Assembly: GCA_029891345.1 (NCBI GenBank)
Contig: CM057009.1
Span: forward strand, 94,107,916 to 94,171,915
Direction of reading: 5' to 3'
From: Dryococelus australis
Taxonomy: Eukaryota > Arthropoda > Insecta > Phasmatodea > Phasmatidae
DNA length: 64,000 nucleotides
In this document: one piece after another, positions 13,529 through 26,165 of the stretch
Numbering within the stretch: position 1 is the stretch's first letter
Layout: each line of letters starts with the position of its first letter
The notes under the pieces: model-generated
Seen by the model: only the letters and a program-made list of their open reading frames with translations
The model's database searches: none
What the model was told of the DNA's origin: nothing
Program-made: the position numbers and the translations under genes

Positions 13529-13702
13529 CAGTAAAACTCTGTTAAGATGTTTTTGAAGGGACTGAAAAAATAATGCTTATTAAACAGGAAAACTACTTAA
13601 AAGGGTCAATTTACACATGTGCCAATAGACAAAGTGCAAAATGATTCAACTTATTAAGCAGGAAAACTTCTTAAGTGGGAACTTCTTAACAGAGTTTCAC
13701 CT
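13529..13702. mobile_element. Small pogo/Tigger-type MITE
   Basis: This 174-base unit has inverted ends: CAGTAAAACTCTGTTAAG on the left and, on the opposite strand at the right, GGTGAAACTCTGTTAAG. A second internal pair around CTTATTAA(A/G)CAGGAAAAC follows. The CAGT(A/G)AAAC tip after TA is typical of pogo-like elements. It lies between the transposase start and the right inverted repeat of the larger element. Confidence 0.6.
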
Positions 13703-14344
13703 TTCAAAAATGAAATCAAACTAAATTACATGCATTTTATTTTTCTGCTCTTGTTCAATATTTTAAAATCAGTGAACCAAATCAAAGACTAATGCTGCAC
13801 CTGCTTCATTCAATAGTGCTGCACTTCAAGGTCAACATAATCATTTGATAGACCTGAACACTTTCCACATACACAGCATTGCTCTTAAGTCAGTTTGTAA
13901 ATTACTACAAATACTGTATACTAACTACGTTTTCACCTTCAGTATAAAAATTTGCACATTACGTTTAGGACTAGTACTTATGTTTAAGCATAAAATAAGA
14001 TAGTTTCTCCAGTGGCAGGCATTAGGTTAAGTAATACATTACTATTTTTTGAACTTATCTAAACTCATGACACATATCTGGACAAGCCATAACTTCTCCA
14101 AAACCAATAGTATCTTTTATGTTGCTGTAATGACTGAAATGAATGGTATTTGGTAAAATGACTACACTAGTGACCGACCATTTTTACAAATGTCACTGCC
14201 CTAGGATAGTTACCTTCGTCACCATCATGAAATTCTTAGTGTAGTGTAAAGTAGGTCAAAAAAAAAACTCTTAACTGGTTCAAAATCAGACCACATATGC
14301 ATTGAACATTTTCAGTTTGGATGTTTGTGTTTGGGAACAGTCTT
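13703..14344. repeat. Right long terminal inverted repeat of the mariner-type element
   Basis: Inverted partner of 11,069-11,723. Read on the minus strand, the tip is AAGACTGTTCCCAAACAC, preceded by TA. A small MITE abuts its inner edge. Confidence 0.7.
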
Positions 14345-15279
14345 TATATTAAATGTGACAATAAAAATTATATAGTCTAATATAAATAACATTGCAGACA
14401 TTCTATAAAAATAATTAAGCACCATCGCTTAACAGATGCTCAGCAAAGATCCTGCCAAGCACCTCGAGCCCATTGCCACATCTGGCCACATGGAAGGTCA
14501 GAGTCTAAGTAAAGGTCATTTGTCAGCTGTGCCATGGGTGCAGCATACTGCATCTACTATTGATCCATACTGTCTAGAAAGTAATTTTGAAAAAAACAAT
14601 ACATTTTACCACAAATTAAAGCATAGCAAAACAAAAAACCATTTTATTACACACATTTAAGAGCTTAAATAGTTAAATTCTGAGTACGAGACACCACAGT
14701 ACACCTTGATTTAATAATTACAGAACAGGTAAATTGAAATGTTGAATATGACAGTGTAAATTGAAGCAATTACCTTCTAGTCATGAACCTTCAAGTTCTT
14801 GAAGATGTGTGTGAGAAAGTCCAAGCACTTATACTACAGTGAGCCACACAATAGAAATAGTATTCGTTATAGAATTCAGCACATTAAAAAATAATATTGT
14901 AAATGGCACTCTACAGAGTTGTAGCAATCTTCCCCATAATACAAAACTGCGTATTAGTGTTTTTACATGCTCTAAATATTCAATTAGGATTTTATTTATT
15001 GTTACAGAGTTCAGTTACGTGCTTTTGATTAACTGATGACCTTATCATGCGTGATGTGAGTATAATTCCACTCCTGTGGGTTTACAAATTTGTAAAGGCC
15101 GTCTACAGTATAATCAGCTTGTAAAATCTCCTTTCCAGAATAAAGCTTTTAAATTTATTTAAATCTCTCTGCAGCACTTAAAATTACACAATTTATTTTA
15201 GGTACCACTGAGACAGTTTCTAACAAGCAGCACAGAGCATGCCATGTTAACATTTACTTATGCACACAGCCTTTAAGGG
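14345..15279. other. Intronic AT-rich stretch, nothing recognised
   Basis: MON2 intron sequence between the mariner-type element and the SINE. The open plus frames at 14,436-14,660 and 14,839-15,036 carry no motif I recognise. Confidence 0.5.
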
Positions 15280-15535
15280 GGAAAGGGGGGGAGAATGAAG
15301 AGGTTAGAGCTGCTTTTAACATTGAGGTCTTAAGAGCAAATGTTGGTGAAGTGAAGTGAAATAGAGCAGCGCTGGAATACAAGGATGGGGGAATCAGAAA
15401 ACCTGCCGATCAGCAGCATGACCCAACACAATTTCCACGTGCAAAAATTCAGGAACAAATTCGCCAGGAATCAAACCCGGTTTGCTATGGTGGGAAGTGA
15501 GCACTCTAGCCACTGCGCCATTGTAGCTCCTGGAG
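15280..15535 (-). repeat. tRNA-derived SINE, copy 1
   Basis: On the minus strand a tRNA-like head carries an A-box-like TGGCTAGAGTGCT and a B-box GGGTTTGATTCC. It is followed by a non-tRNA body shared with the copy at 56,525-56,785: TTTTTGCA(C/T)GTGG(A/G)A, GGTTTTCT, then AAGACCT(C/T/G)(A/G)ATGTTAA. The head with RNA polymerase III boxes and a shared body define a SINE family. The 131-residue plus frame across it is only its antisense. Confidence 0.85.
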
Positions 15536-16349
15536 GTGGTACGGAGGGACACACTCCATATAGTAGCAGGCTACATTGCCACATCTCCTATTGTCAGCCA
15601 ATTTGTTTTAACCAAGTGTTTTCCCACTGCATTCCATGCATGTTTTGCTTATACAAATACACAAACACACTTGTAAATGCAGTGTTGATGAAGAGTGAAA
15701 TTAAGAAAATTAAATCCATTATAAAGGTTGATCAGAAAGCAAACACCCAACTATGGGAGGCAATTCCTTATGAAAAATAAAGTCGAAAATATAAAGGACA
15801 CCATATACCTAAACGTAACAATAACCCCTTATCATATTATCCCAAGTATATTGGCATTTTTATGTGGCACATTATTATCATCCCAAGTTAACTGGGTGAA
15901 AAAACATGTATCAATTAATATTTACGCGATATATCATGACGAAATTTCATGTGTGTTTACTAGCAGTGGGATCAGGCTGTAATATACAAGGATTTCTAGA
16001 ACCAGATTCATTTTGAGGTCACCAGATGTCGGAGCAAGTGCAATGCAGAAGATAGCCTACGTAGCAGGCTCTTGCTTTAGATTGTAGCTTCGCTGCACAT
16101 TTGTAAAAATACATCCGAATGTGTACTGACTGTGCATAGATAAAAAGGAGTCATGTAAGTAGTAAGCAAGAGATGTAGATGTTTCACTAACAGACCTGTA
16201 ATCTTCCGCAAGCCGAGAGCTTACTCATGTCTCCCGAATGGCTAACTTCAGCAGTCCTGTTATTCTTCCTTAATGTCTCTTCCAAATAGCCAACTGTGTG
16301 GTCATTCTCTACCATTCGTGAAGAATAGGTTAATGAAAAATATACGATT

Positions 16350-17990
16350 GTAACAGTTCAAAATCAGTGATTCAGACATCGAAGAAAGCGAAGTAAATGA
16401 TCTTGATATATCAGGATCCGATAGTAACAATTATAACAACATTTCTAGCTCAGAAGAATGAGATAGCTGTCCGAATATGGCGTGAGATAAACTGCAGTAT
16501 GCCAAACATCACTCCACCGAGATACCTATTTACAGATAAGCCTGGAGTAATCAATGTAAATTCTGACAATTTTCTTGATTATTTTCACCTGTTTATTAAT
16601 ACTGACTTGGCTGAACTCATAGCTACAGAAACCAACCATTTTGCATCACAATATATTCAAACCCATCCACAGACAAAATGGAAGTCAACAACAAAAGAAG
16701 AAATACATGTTTTTCTTGCATTAGTTGTGGATCAAAGCATTGAAATGAAGCTTACATATAAAATGTACTGGGATAAGGACCAAATATTTGGCACACCATT
16801 TTTCAGAAAAACTATGAAATTTCGCAGATTTATTCAACTGAAACTATTTCTTCACTTCATTAACAATGAGTCATATGATGCAGCCATTCATACAAACCCT
16901 CAATCCCTAAACTGAACAAGATATGGCCAATATATCCATTTTCAAAAAAAATTTCTGAACTTTAAGCTCCAGAAAGAGATGTAACAGTATATGAAAGTCT
17001 TACGTTATTCAAGCGATGTCTTGGATGGAAACAGTACTTACCTATCAAGATGGTACAGTTCGGAATAAAAATATTCATGTTATATGAATCATCAGACGGA
17101 TATGTATATTCATTTGTAATATACACTGGATGGGGAACAAACTTTGATGACGAATACAAAAGCCAATGTCGTTGCTAGTAGTAATGTCATTTGTGAAACC
17201 TCTTCTTGGAAAAAGCTATTTATTGTGTCATTATTGGCAACTTTTATACTTCATTGCAACTGGCAGATATGTTGATATCACACTAAACAGACACATATTG
17301 GACTGTCAAACAACCAGAAAAGAACTGCCACCAGAATTGCATAAATGAAAATTGCAAAAAGACAGTGTCATGGCTTTCCAAGGAGGGAAAGTTATGGTAA
17401 TGAAATGGATGGGCAAGAAAGTCAGAATTTTGTTTACAACCTATAATCCTGAAATGAAATGTGTAACAATAAATAGACAACAGCATATGAAACCACAAGT
17501 TGTATTACATTACAACCATTAATGGGAGGTGTGGACATTGTTGACTAGTGCATAGCAGATTATGCAGTATGTACTAAGAGAGGAAAAAAAATACTGTAAG
17601 AAGATATTTTTTCATTTATGGACCTAGTAATATGGAATTCATTTCTGCTGTATACAAGTATACAAAGATTTAAAGGAAACAGTCACATTTGGAGTACAAA
17701 GAGGCTATAGTCAAAAATCTCACTGACAATTTTCACATGCAACAATGTATCCAGGGCAAGGCAGTCCGGAAAATCAGTTAATCCATTGAGAATAAATGCA
17801 CAACACTTTCTAGCTATGATTCGGTCAACTGAAAAGAAAAGCAATCCAACATGCCAGTGTGCAATGTGTAGCAGGGTGACGGATGCACAAGGAAAAAAAA
17901 ATACAGCATGAAACATGTACATGTGTAAAGATTGTGGTGTATCACTTTGTGTTGTACTGTGTTTCAGAGTTTACTATACAAAAGCAGACA
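16350..17990 (+). pseudogene. Dead piggyBac transposase
   Basis: DNA transposon gene of the DDE_Tnp_1_7 family. The acidic N-terminus (SDSDIEESEVNDLDISGSDS) begins near 16,365. The longest open part (16,397-16,915) holds the conserved core, including YMYWDKDQIFGTPFF-like and FRRFIQLKLFLHF stretches (the actual start is TYKMYWDKDQ). Beyond the first stop the similarity continues in broken frames: FKRCLGWKQYLPIKMVQFG corresponds to the family's D-E-x(n)-F-K-G-R...Y-x-P-x-K-P block, but the catalytic Asp is Tyr here. A cysteine-rich C-terminal domain (CAMC..., CKDCGVSLC) ends near 17,990. TTAA-flanked terminal repeats were not found. It sits antisense in the last MON2 intron. Confidence 0.9.
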
Positions 17991-18199
17991 TTTAGGCAGA
18001 AATTTTATACAGCCTGAGTGAACAACAATTGTGAATAAATATTTACATACTTTAGTCTCATTATCTTGTTGCCTTTCTCCAATAACATTTTTTATATGTA
18101 TTGCACAAGGGATAGAAACAAACTGAATACATATGTAAAAAATACAAGTTGTATTTTTAGTGATGAATGGCATCATTGTTTTAAAATTATTTTTTGGTG

Positions 18200-18790
18200 T
18201 TTTTGTAAAGATTCCACTATTGTAATAATTTTATACAATTTACAAAGCTTACATGATAGTATTTTATGTTACGACTTATTCATTCTGACCACATTTACAA
18301 ATATAAATAAATTTTCACATGCTAGTTTAACACAAAAGAGTCAGGTTAATAAAATAGTGTGTAGCGAACATAAGTAATTTATTTATAATACTATATGTTC
18401 CAAAAGTAATTTAATGGATTTTTAGGCATATTTTAACTAAATCTGGCCAATTTGATAAATATATGTAATATTTTTACAAGCATATAAACACAGACAAGAA
18501 TACTTGGGTTAATAAGAAAGAATGCAGTGAACTTTACTATTTTGTTATAACAATTTTATGTGATTCAAATCTTATGTAATGAAATTTTATGTAAATATTT
18601 TCTAAACCTGGCATAATTTATGAATATATATACATAGTACTTTTAAGTGAATATAAACACAGATGAGTATACTCAGGGTAGTAAAACAGTGTGCACCGAA
18701 AATTAATTAAGGTTAGGAATGTAAATATTTATTTTTTACATGTGGTATGTTTATTTGCATACTGAAAATGGTATAATATAGCTAAATCTC
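18200..18790. repeat. Three diverged tandem repeats of about 165 bases
   Basis: A landmark of the type TCAGGTTAATAAAATAGTGTG occurs at about 18,341, as TTGGGTTAATAAG at 18,504 and as TCAGGGTAGTAAAACAGTGTG at 18,673, spaced 163 and 169 bases apart. The flanking parts of each unit (ATATAAACACAGA(C/T) and CTAAA.CTGGC) also recur. The units are AT-rich and lie just after the piggyBac remnant. They may be its 3' flank or a separate minisatellite. Confidence 0.6.
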
Positions 18791-21700
18791 ATTTTTGAAT
18801 AATTGTAAATTTTGACACATATTTCTCATCAAGCATACATTGCAGTAATGCTTCATGAGTAAGTACTGTGCTTTTGATCTTTTTTAATGATGGATTATCA
18901 TAATAAGTTTGCAAACTGCAAATTATTGTATCGGCATTGCAGTAAAAACTCAGTCAAATCATTTTTGCTCTGGGCCTGTGGGGAATACTATTCTGCTCAG
19001 CCACCAAGTGCTGCCAATGCTAAGGTACAGCACCAGGCGCCACGGTGTTGGATATGCCATGATAAACAGTACCACTAGCACAGAACATGCCCCAACAGAG
19101 TGACAACGGCTATAGGAAACGCGCCAATGAGGTAGGACCACAACAGGGGCCTTCCTTCTTTACCAATGTACCAGTCACAGCACCCCAGTAAAGGTAAATA
19201 ACCAGCCAGTTGCATAATAGAGACAAGTGAGTACGATAATTGATAATTTCTTGAGGGTAACTGTGTGTGTTTCAAATGTTACAAATGTTGCCTTGATTGA
19301 TACCACTACATAGCACAATTTTGTCCACGAAGAACTTGTAAAATTTTCAGATATCCATGGTACTCATGGTACTAAATTAATAGTAGTGCTCGCCACAATG
19401 AATGGCAAAAGTGATATCATTGGTGTTACTCTGCTTGAGATAAATTTTAGGGATGTTGAAATGTGTGTTCTCAGCTTAGTCTCAAAAGAAATCAGCGAAG
19501 ATGTTATTTTTGGAGTACCTTCGCTAATTGATCAGGAAGTAATCATAAGAATTTCTAGTGATAGGATACATTTCAACAAGCAAGTCAGATGTACTAGTTA
19601 CACAGACATGTAGAGGGTAACTTGCAGCTCGTAACCCTAGATGCCTTCGATCATGGTGTTCTGGCTGAATTTCATACCACCTTTGAAAACATCTTAAACG
19701 AGAGAAAAGACGTAATCCCACCATCTGACCTGCTTAACTGTACCAATGTTGCCAAACACGAGATCAAAACGATCCACAACAATCCACTCTGGACATGCCT
19801 TACAGATTACGAAGTATACCACCTGAACGTCACCAACCGCAAAATTGCGTAAATGAAACATGACGAATAATTGAGCCGTCAGAAAGCAGGTACAATTCAA
19901 CTATCACCTTAGCACTGAAAAAATATGGAGCATGGCAGATTTGTATTGATTTTAGACCCATAAATCAAATAAGAGGGTGTGCCCCACTCTCATTTATCAG
20001 TGTAAACACAGCCCTCAACATAGTTTACACGGCAAAAATTTTTGTTATCTTATGACCTGAAAAGTGGATTTTGGCAGATTCCAGTAAAACCGGAAGATAG
20101 GCACTAAACGGCTTTTACGGCAACAGACTGTCGCCGATACCAGTTCTGTGGCACACCCTTTGGGCTTAAATGTGCACTGTCTACTTTTCAGAGCATTGGT
20201 GAAAGTCCCTGACAGAGTAATTGGTGACTTCGTAATGGCCTAATTAGATTATGTGGTCATGTGGTCAAAAACATGGGAAGTCCATCTGCGACACCAAGCT
20301 ATTATTTTGGAATGACTAGTGATCAATGGCCTAACCTGTGCCAATCACAGGTGTAGCATAAGGAAAATTAGCATTAAATATCTTGGCCACCTTGTCGACG
20401 GGGAAGGGAACTGCCCCACGCCATAGTAATTAGCCACCATTCAAGAGTATCTCGTGCATACCACGTGGAAGCACTTACGAAAATTCTTTGGCCTAATAAA
20501 TTGGCTCAGACAGTATGTGCATGATTTTTCAGTAGTTACAACGCCGCTGACTGAAATACTCTCATCCGCTAAGAAGTACAAGTGGGATGCCAACAAGCAA
20601 AATGCATTTGAGGAGGTGAAATATCATTTCTCACAGTGCCACACCCTCACATGCATTGACACAACATGCCACCTGTATTTACATACTGACGCCAGTCAAG
20701 AAGGCATCGGTGCGGTGTTCTTCCAGTATAGCAACAGTCAAGAGCACTCTGTTATTGACTATTCCAGTGCCAAACTTGGCAATGCTGAAAAGTGCTATGA
20801 TTTACACGAACAAGAATATTTGGTGATCATCTGGGTCATAAAACGGTACCGCATTCATCTGGAGTACAGGCATTTCATGCTGAGGACAGATAAACGTTGC
20901 TTGTTGTGGCTGCACAAAATTCATGAGGTTCATAGCAAATTAACGAGATGGTCAATGTTGCTACAAAATTTTGACTTTGTTGTCAAACATGTGTCCGGCA
21001 AAGACAATCAGTTGGCCGACGCCTAGTCATGTTCCCCGAACGAAAGGGAAACAGTAGTAGGTGAAGAGAAGTCTGAGACCATCGTATCTCCAGAAAATAA
21101 TATAACAACTCCAGTAGTGCTACAACAAATTGCAGTGAAACAACCACAGCAAAACCCGCTAGCATGAAAGTGCACAGATGACCTCTACGTGTACATGTTA
21201 AACCAACAACAAATGTCAGCGAAGGTAATAAAAAATAAAGGCCCAGTGAGAACAAGAAATAGAAGAGGGCCGGAAAGTGATTGACAACCCCCTCGTGACA
21301 CATAACAACAGCCAGTCAGGAGTTTGATGGTGATTCTACATGCCACCAGGGGCATTCACTACTGTCATTTGCATTGCCCATAGCAACGTACTGTCCGTTC
21401 CCCCAGGAGCAACATACAGTGCATAACATTGCAGCGTCATTTTTGTGGCCTGGCCTTACAAAGCAAGTGAGGGAATACGTACGCAAGTGTCATGCCTGCA
21501 GTGTTCACAAAACACGTAGGTCAGATGGAAAAGCCCAACAACAGCTAAGGCTACCACAATGTCCTTTTGAAGCTATAGCCCTAGACCTCTTGGGTCCATA
21601 TCCAAGCTCATCGGACGGCAAACGTTTTCTTTCAGTGGTGACCAATTTTTTTACATGATGGTGCAAACTGTATGCACTCCCAAGAGTGTGCATACTACAC

Positions 21701-23224
21701 ATTACTGCCACCCTAAGGAAGAAGGTTTTTCCCAGCTGGGGTTACTCAAAAACACTAGTTAGTGAAAATTCCACCCAGTTTCCCAAACCGTGTTGTAGAG
21801 GTTTGTGCACCGAGTGGTATGTTGAACACCACACCACTGACATCACGTGCCTTCCAACCCAATTAAATGGCAGAACCAGGAGCTAAAGCAAAGTTGCACC
21901 TGAGAGTAGGTGAAGATCACAAATCATGGGCCAAGCACATTCTACACATAGCTTTTTGTTTACGTAACCGCACAAATGAGGCCACAGGAAAATATCCTCC
22001 TGAATTGTTGAATGGCATGGGCCTAGCATTCCCAGGGAAGTTTGCCTGCCGTGTACCAGACTTGGACCCAGATGCTGCAGACTCTGAGGTAAGGGAAAGG
22101 GAGAGGTGGCAGCATCATTACGAAGTGCACAAAAACAAAAAAACGCTACATCCAAAAATGGCTTCCTCAAACCAAACGACCAACTAAGCCTTTGTTACCA
22201 GGTGACTATTTTTACATGCGTGCGCACCAATTGTCAACAGCCACACAGGGTTTTTGTGCGGGACTTGCACCCAAATGGACCGGGCCACACAAGGTCCTGG
22301 AAAAGTTCAGTCCAACGTCGCATCTAGTGTAAACTTGGCCGAGGAAGAGGTGTAAGGTTCACAGGGATGAAATCCGCACTGCTTCTAACCCCAATGACGT
22401 TGATGTAACACGTCCAGACATCATCCCAGAAGATGTAAGTGAAAAACAAAATGACAGAAAACCAGGTAGTGCTGCTGAGGCAGAAGTGAGTGACTTTTTT
22501 TTTGTCTAACATAACCCACAGCAACACCCGAGGTGGAAGTCTGGTGTCATCACGAGGGCAGTCACCCTTAGATTTTTGTGGCTTCCCAGCTGCCACGCTT
22601 CCTACTGCTGTGCCTGCCACAACAGTTCAGTGGTTGGCATCAGAGGACATCAATGACGTGTAGAGAGGGGAAACGTGACCCCTTGGCTTCTGTGGCTTTC
22701 CAGCCACCACACAGCAGACTGCCCCGCTTGACACTGCTGCAGCTCAGCGGTCAGTGCCAGAGCTCATCAACGTCCTGTGGGGGGAAGTGCCACTTCCTGC
22801 ACCCAGTAACGAGTGGCAACACACCCTGCAAGGAGATGGGAGCAGCTCTTCCGCCACATCCCCCTGTTAGTCGGTGTATCACTGCCCAGCACACTCACAA
22901 CAAAGCTGCGCGACCCCTCTGCTTCAGGCACTCAGCTTGCACCAGCCAGAGCTCGGACATGCCAACTCACATTGCCGCCACAAGCCCTCCTGCAGGCCCT
23001 ACTTCACATACCCCTACAGCCACTTCGGATGCCCTACGTCCTTGATGCCATCGGCTACCACACGAGACGTCTCACGAGGTAGGGAACAGGCCATTCCCTA
23101 CTTACAGGCTGAGGCAACGCCCCTTGCGTAGCCCCACCTTCAGCTGCACTTCAGCATAGCTACAAGATGTCGCAGCATCGAGCCATTGGTTTCACATGAG
23201 CCGTGGTGGCGGGGAGGGGGGATT

Positions 23225-24475
23225 TGACACCCTCACTATCCTGCTCGGGATGCAGCCTACTACTGCTCTGTTGAAGCACCAGCCATGCACGGCCATGCAT
23301 TCTGTGTACAAGTCAAAATGCTCATTTCTGCAGGAACGGATCAGTGAAACAGGTCAAGACCCGTATTCTCCATCGGAAAAACAGTAAACTCACCCTGATA
23401 TGTATATTGTGCTAATTTGATCTGTGCTTCTGAAAGCAGAGTCTAATTTATATAAGGGAAAGGGTTATTTCAATGGCTCCTATAAGTGTGATTAACCTAA
23501 GAGTGCCAAGCCATGTGGATTATATTTAAATACTAAACACAGACCTGAGTTGCTCATAAATAAAAATATATTTTTCTAGTGTTTATGTCATATTTGTTTT
23601 GATTTAAAAGAGCAAAATTTATTTTCTCGAGTTCTGTTAAAATGTTACTTAAACAATCTCGACAATTCCGGCATACGCCATGTCACGTGCCCAAACTTAA
23701 CTTCTTTCTAATAATATTAAATTTAGCTTATAATTTAATATTGTCTTTTTGAGCATCAGTGCTAATGTGAAATGTCTTGTATTACTTCCTAATGATTTTC
23801 TGTATGCTTCACAGGCCCATTCAGGCTTCTTTACGTAATTATTATTTTTTCCAGACACCAGTAAAATGAGAACTCTGGACAGTAGGTAACCAACTATACA
23901 TGTTGGAAAGAGACATTAATTCTTCCAGTGCTTATTTTGTGTTTCTGAGAGTTTTATTGTACACATTTTGCCAAATGTATGTATAAACAAATTTCCCCTC
24001 ACTATGCTGGCAGGTGATCTCGGCCAGGTAGCCAGATGTCTCTTCCACCATCTTTAGTCTTGAGCAGCATGCCAATAAGGATACACACGTGTCGCGTGAG
24101 CCTTCATCAACTTGAACCAATCATCTTAACTGCAATAGTAAGTATTGGTATAACGTAACTGTTTTAATTGTTTTTGCTCCTTCCGCATATGTATACTCTT
24201 CTCTGTCATACTCGCGGCCCCAAAGAGTATAATGCCTTTAAGTTTTCATGTGCTTGTACTTCCAGACATGTCTGCCGATGGCAGGCCTAAATGCCACCCC
24301 CACTTCAGATGAGGGCCAAAGTGTGTTGTAGTTTGAATGTAGCCTCATTCCATCAATATACATTTTCAGATGGACCACGTCTTAAATGTATTTCATAGTA
24401 CTTAACATACCTTAGGGACCTGGCCCACTCCAAGAAAACACGTGCTCCGTTTATGAACTGTGTAAATGTGATAAT
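23225..24475 (+). repeat. 3' LTR of gypsy copy A
   Basis: It starts TGACACCCTCACTATCCTGC directly after a G-rich purine tract and matches, inverted, the LTRs at 26,669-27,776 and 32,300-33,538. Detectable similarity to the latter ends near 24,475 at a GAACTGTGTAAATGTG stretch, so the right border is approximate. A TTATATAAGGG box lies near 23,450. Confidence 0.8.
24392..24441. repeat. 50-base direct repeat, first copy (inside the LTR)
   Basis: Identical to 25,230-25,279 except for one base. It contains CCTTAGGGACCTGGCCCACT. This copy is in its native LTR context, because the same stretch is continuous with LTR sequence on both sides in the LTR at 32,300-33,538. Confidence 0.9.
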
Positions 24476-25229
24476 TGAACTCTCTCTCAATTACTTTCAT
24501 TAACATGTGCTGCGAGGGGACTGCTACGTGGCTGTTGACCTGTTACTGCCCTGAGAATGAGTCAACACATGCTCACCCATGAATAGATGAGCTGGTGCCC
24601 TTGGGAAGTACCTACAACTTTTCTAAAATTCTAGCCATTAAGCAGGGTTTCTCTCAAATCCAGCATACTCTGCCCCTTGCTAGCAGCTAAGCCACGTCAA
24701 TTTAAATAGTTTTTATTTGCAGCAACATATCTTTGTCTGCTCGCAGTCTTGTCAGTGAATCAAAGAGGTCTAATATGGTAATCTAAGCAATATCCCTGCT
24801 TTTAACATCCTGTTCTTCAGATAGTAACGTAGAAGCATTAATATGTTGATGGTGCCAAGCCCAGCAAATATTGAGCGCTGAGAATTTCTGTATACCTCAA
24901 GTCATTCAGCTACTGTTTCATCATGAAACCACTGTCCGTATTTCATCATAGTAACATGTCCCGTGTGTGTTGTGGATTGCCTACCTGCTAGGCCACTCAA
25001 TATCGCTTGTGGAATGATGTCGCCACGGATTTCTCACAAACAGTTCACCTGAGAGTGTTCGGACACAACCTTTTTTTTAATGTAGACTTGCTGATTAATA
25101 ACTTCATGCAATAAATTGCTTCCAATTGTTTGTTAACACGATTCATGCAAACACAGGATTGCAACCCCCATTTCCCCAATTTAAGGGGATGCTATTACCA
25201 ACCATGTTTCTCGAGGTGAACGATCTCCA

Positions 25230-25279
25230 TTCATTGTACTTAACATACCTTAGGGACCTGGCCCACTCCAAGAAAACAC
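25230..25279. repeat. 50-base direct repeat, second copy (displaced)
   Basis: One mismatch from 24,392-24,441, 838 bases away, without the neighbouring LTR sequence on either side. The roughly 750 bases between (24,476-25,229) match nothing else I recognise in the window. Confidence 0.9.
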
Positions 25280-25489
25280 TATTTGCCAATTAGTCTTTTT
25301 AAGATCAGCAGCATTTTGTCATCATCTTGTGTTTGTGTGCACCGGGAAGTTATATTTTATCTACTGTAATATTTTCAATACCTGAGAAATGTAAAAGCAA
25401 TAGACTTGTGCACAACAAGCTAGAGAAATTGTTAAAACTGTAATTCAGTTTTGCTATACAGAAAAGGAACATGGTAATGTGATGATTCC

Positions 25490-26165
25490 TATTCAGTGTG
25501 CGGCAAAATGTGCTTCAGTTGCAACCGGGAAATCAAAAATTTTTGTTTCAAAAATATCTTAAAGAGGGCAGTATACCATCTAGCAACGGAACAAAACTAA
25601 ACTGTTGTCCTGGTAAGAAGAGAAAAACTGTAGACAGAAGAATACAGTTTGATTCATGTCATGCTAGAGTGACACAAAGAAAATTGCAAGAGTTTGGTGC
25701 TATAAAAAAAATAACAACTAAAAAAACTTGTTGGCAGTGTTGGCAAAATAATACATTTCATAAGTAGTATTGAAACTTTGTGAAAATTAATCAAAGCAAT
25801 GGTGTTAAAGTTTAAAAAATGTATAATTAACCACTTGTTAGATTGTCGCATGGCAAGCGAAATACCTGGGAGCTATATGGAAAAATGACAGACAAGGCGA
25901 AAGTAAATCACTTGTAATATACCTCAGTGAGACTTGGATTCATCTGAATTACACTGTGAACAAGCGTTGGCAACTTGATGACGTAGCAGGAGTGCACAAA
26001 ACAATCATCCAGGCCAGCAATGGATTATAGTTCATGCAGGTAGTGAATATGACTTCATTGAGGGAACCAAGTTAATTTTTAAAGGCAAAAATAAATGCAG
26101 AGACTACCATAATGAAATGAATAGTAACAACTTCATCAAGGGTGAATACTTATGTACTGGTTCTG
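25490..26165 (+). pseudogene. Broken Tc1/mariner-related DDE transposase remnant
   Basis: The first part (25,498-25,767) resembles the helix-turn-helix and linker of insect DDE transposases: SIPSSNGTKL, PGKKRKTVDRRIQFDSC. After a gap the catalytic part appears near 25,915-26,140 in shifting frames: YLSETWIHLNYTVNKRWQ (the Y-L-D-E-T-W motif with Asp replaced by Ser), IIVHAGSEYDFIEGTKLIF, then a DYHNEMN stretch that I recognise as the family's DYHDEMN block. The third catalytic region is missing. It lies between the two inverted gypsy copies. Confidence 0.75.

Larger units (their letters stand above)
11069..14344 (-). mobile_element. Decayed Tc1/mariner-superfamily transposon with very long inverted repeats
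   Basis: The two ends are inverted copies of each other over roughly 640-655 bases (11,069-11,723 and 13,703-14,344). They align well by eye, for example around 11,421-11,450 against 14,000-14,035 and 11,500-11,600 against 13,810-13,910. TA dinucleotides flank both ends (11,067-11,068 and 14,345-14,346), as expected for this superfamily. Between the arms lies a broken minus-strand transposase. An LTR-like insertion (12,301-13,076) and a small MITE (13,529-13,702) sit inside. Without them it would be about 2.3 kb. Its build matches the element at 37,090-40,090. It lies in the last MON2 intron. Confidence 0.75.
18960..24475 (+). mobile_element. Ty3/gypsy LTR retrotransposon fossil, copy A (5' truncated)
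   Basis: A broken fossil. Parts in order: the end of gag; aspartic protease (about 19,290-19,620); reverse transcriptase (about 19,900-20,450); RNase H (about 20,454-21,030, with YLHTDASQEGIGAVFFQ and a HVSGKDNQLADA end); integrase (about 21,370-22,300, with FLWPGLTKQVREYVRKCHAC and ALDLLGPYP); a GC-rich tail with imperfect tandem units of about 115 bases (22,560-22,850); a purine tract; and the 3' LTR from 23,225. No 5' LTR is seen. It belongs to the same family as the minus-strand copy at 26,669-33,538. It carries many breaks, so it is old. It is antisense to MON2. Confidence 0.92.

Noticed and set aside
15460-15540. A genuine tRNA gene
   Set aside because: A- and B-box-like motifs are present, but the body continues as in the copy at 56,525 and no full cloverleaf was evident, so it is a SINE head.
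15385-15780. 131-codon plus-strand ORF
   Set aside because: It runs antisense through a SINE copy.
16397-16915. A domesticated piggyBac-derived host gene
   Set aside because: The downstream domain is broken by many stops and a catalytic Asp is lost; no intact frame is maintained.
22578-23131. Overlapping plus-strand ORFs of up to 155 codons as genes
   Set aside because: They lie in the GC-rich tail of gypsy copy A, with imperfect tandem units, and the frames overlap each other.
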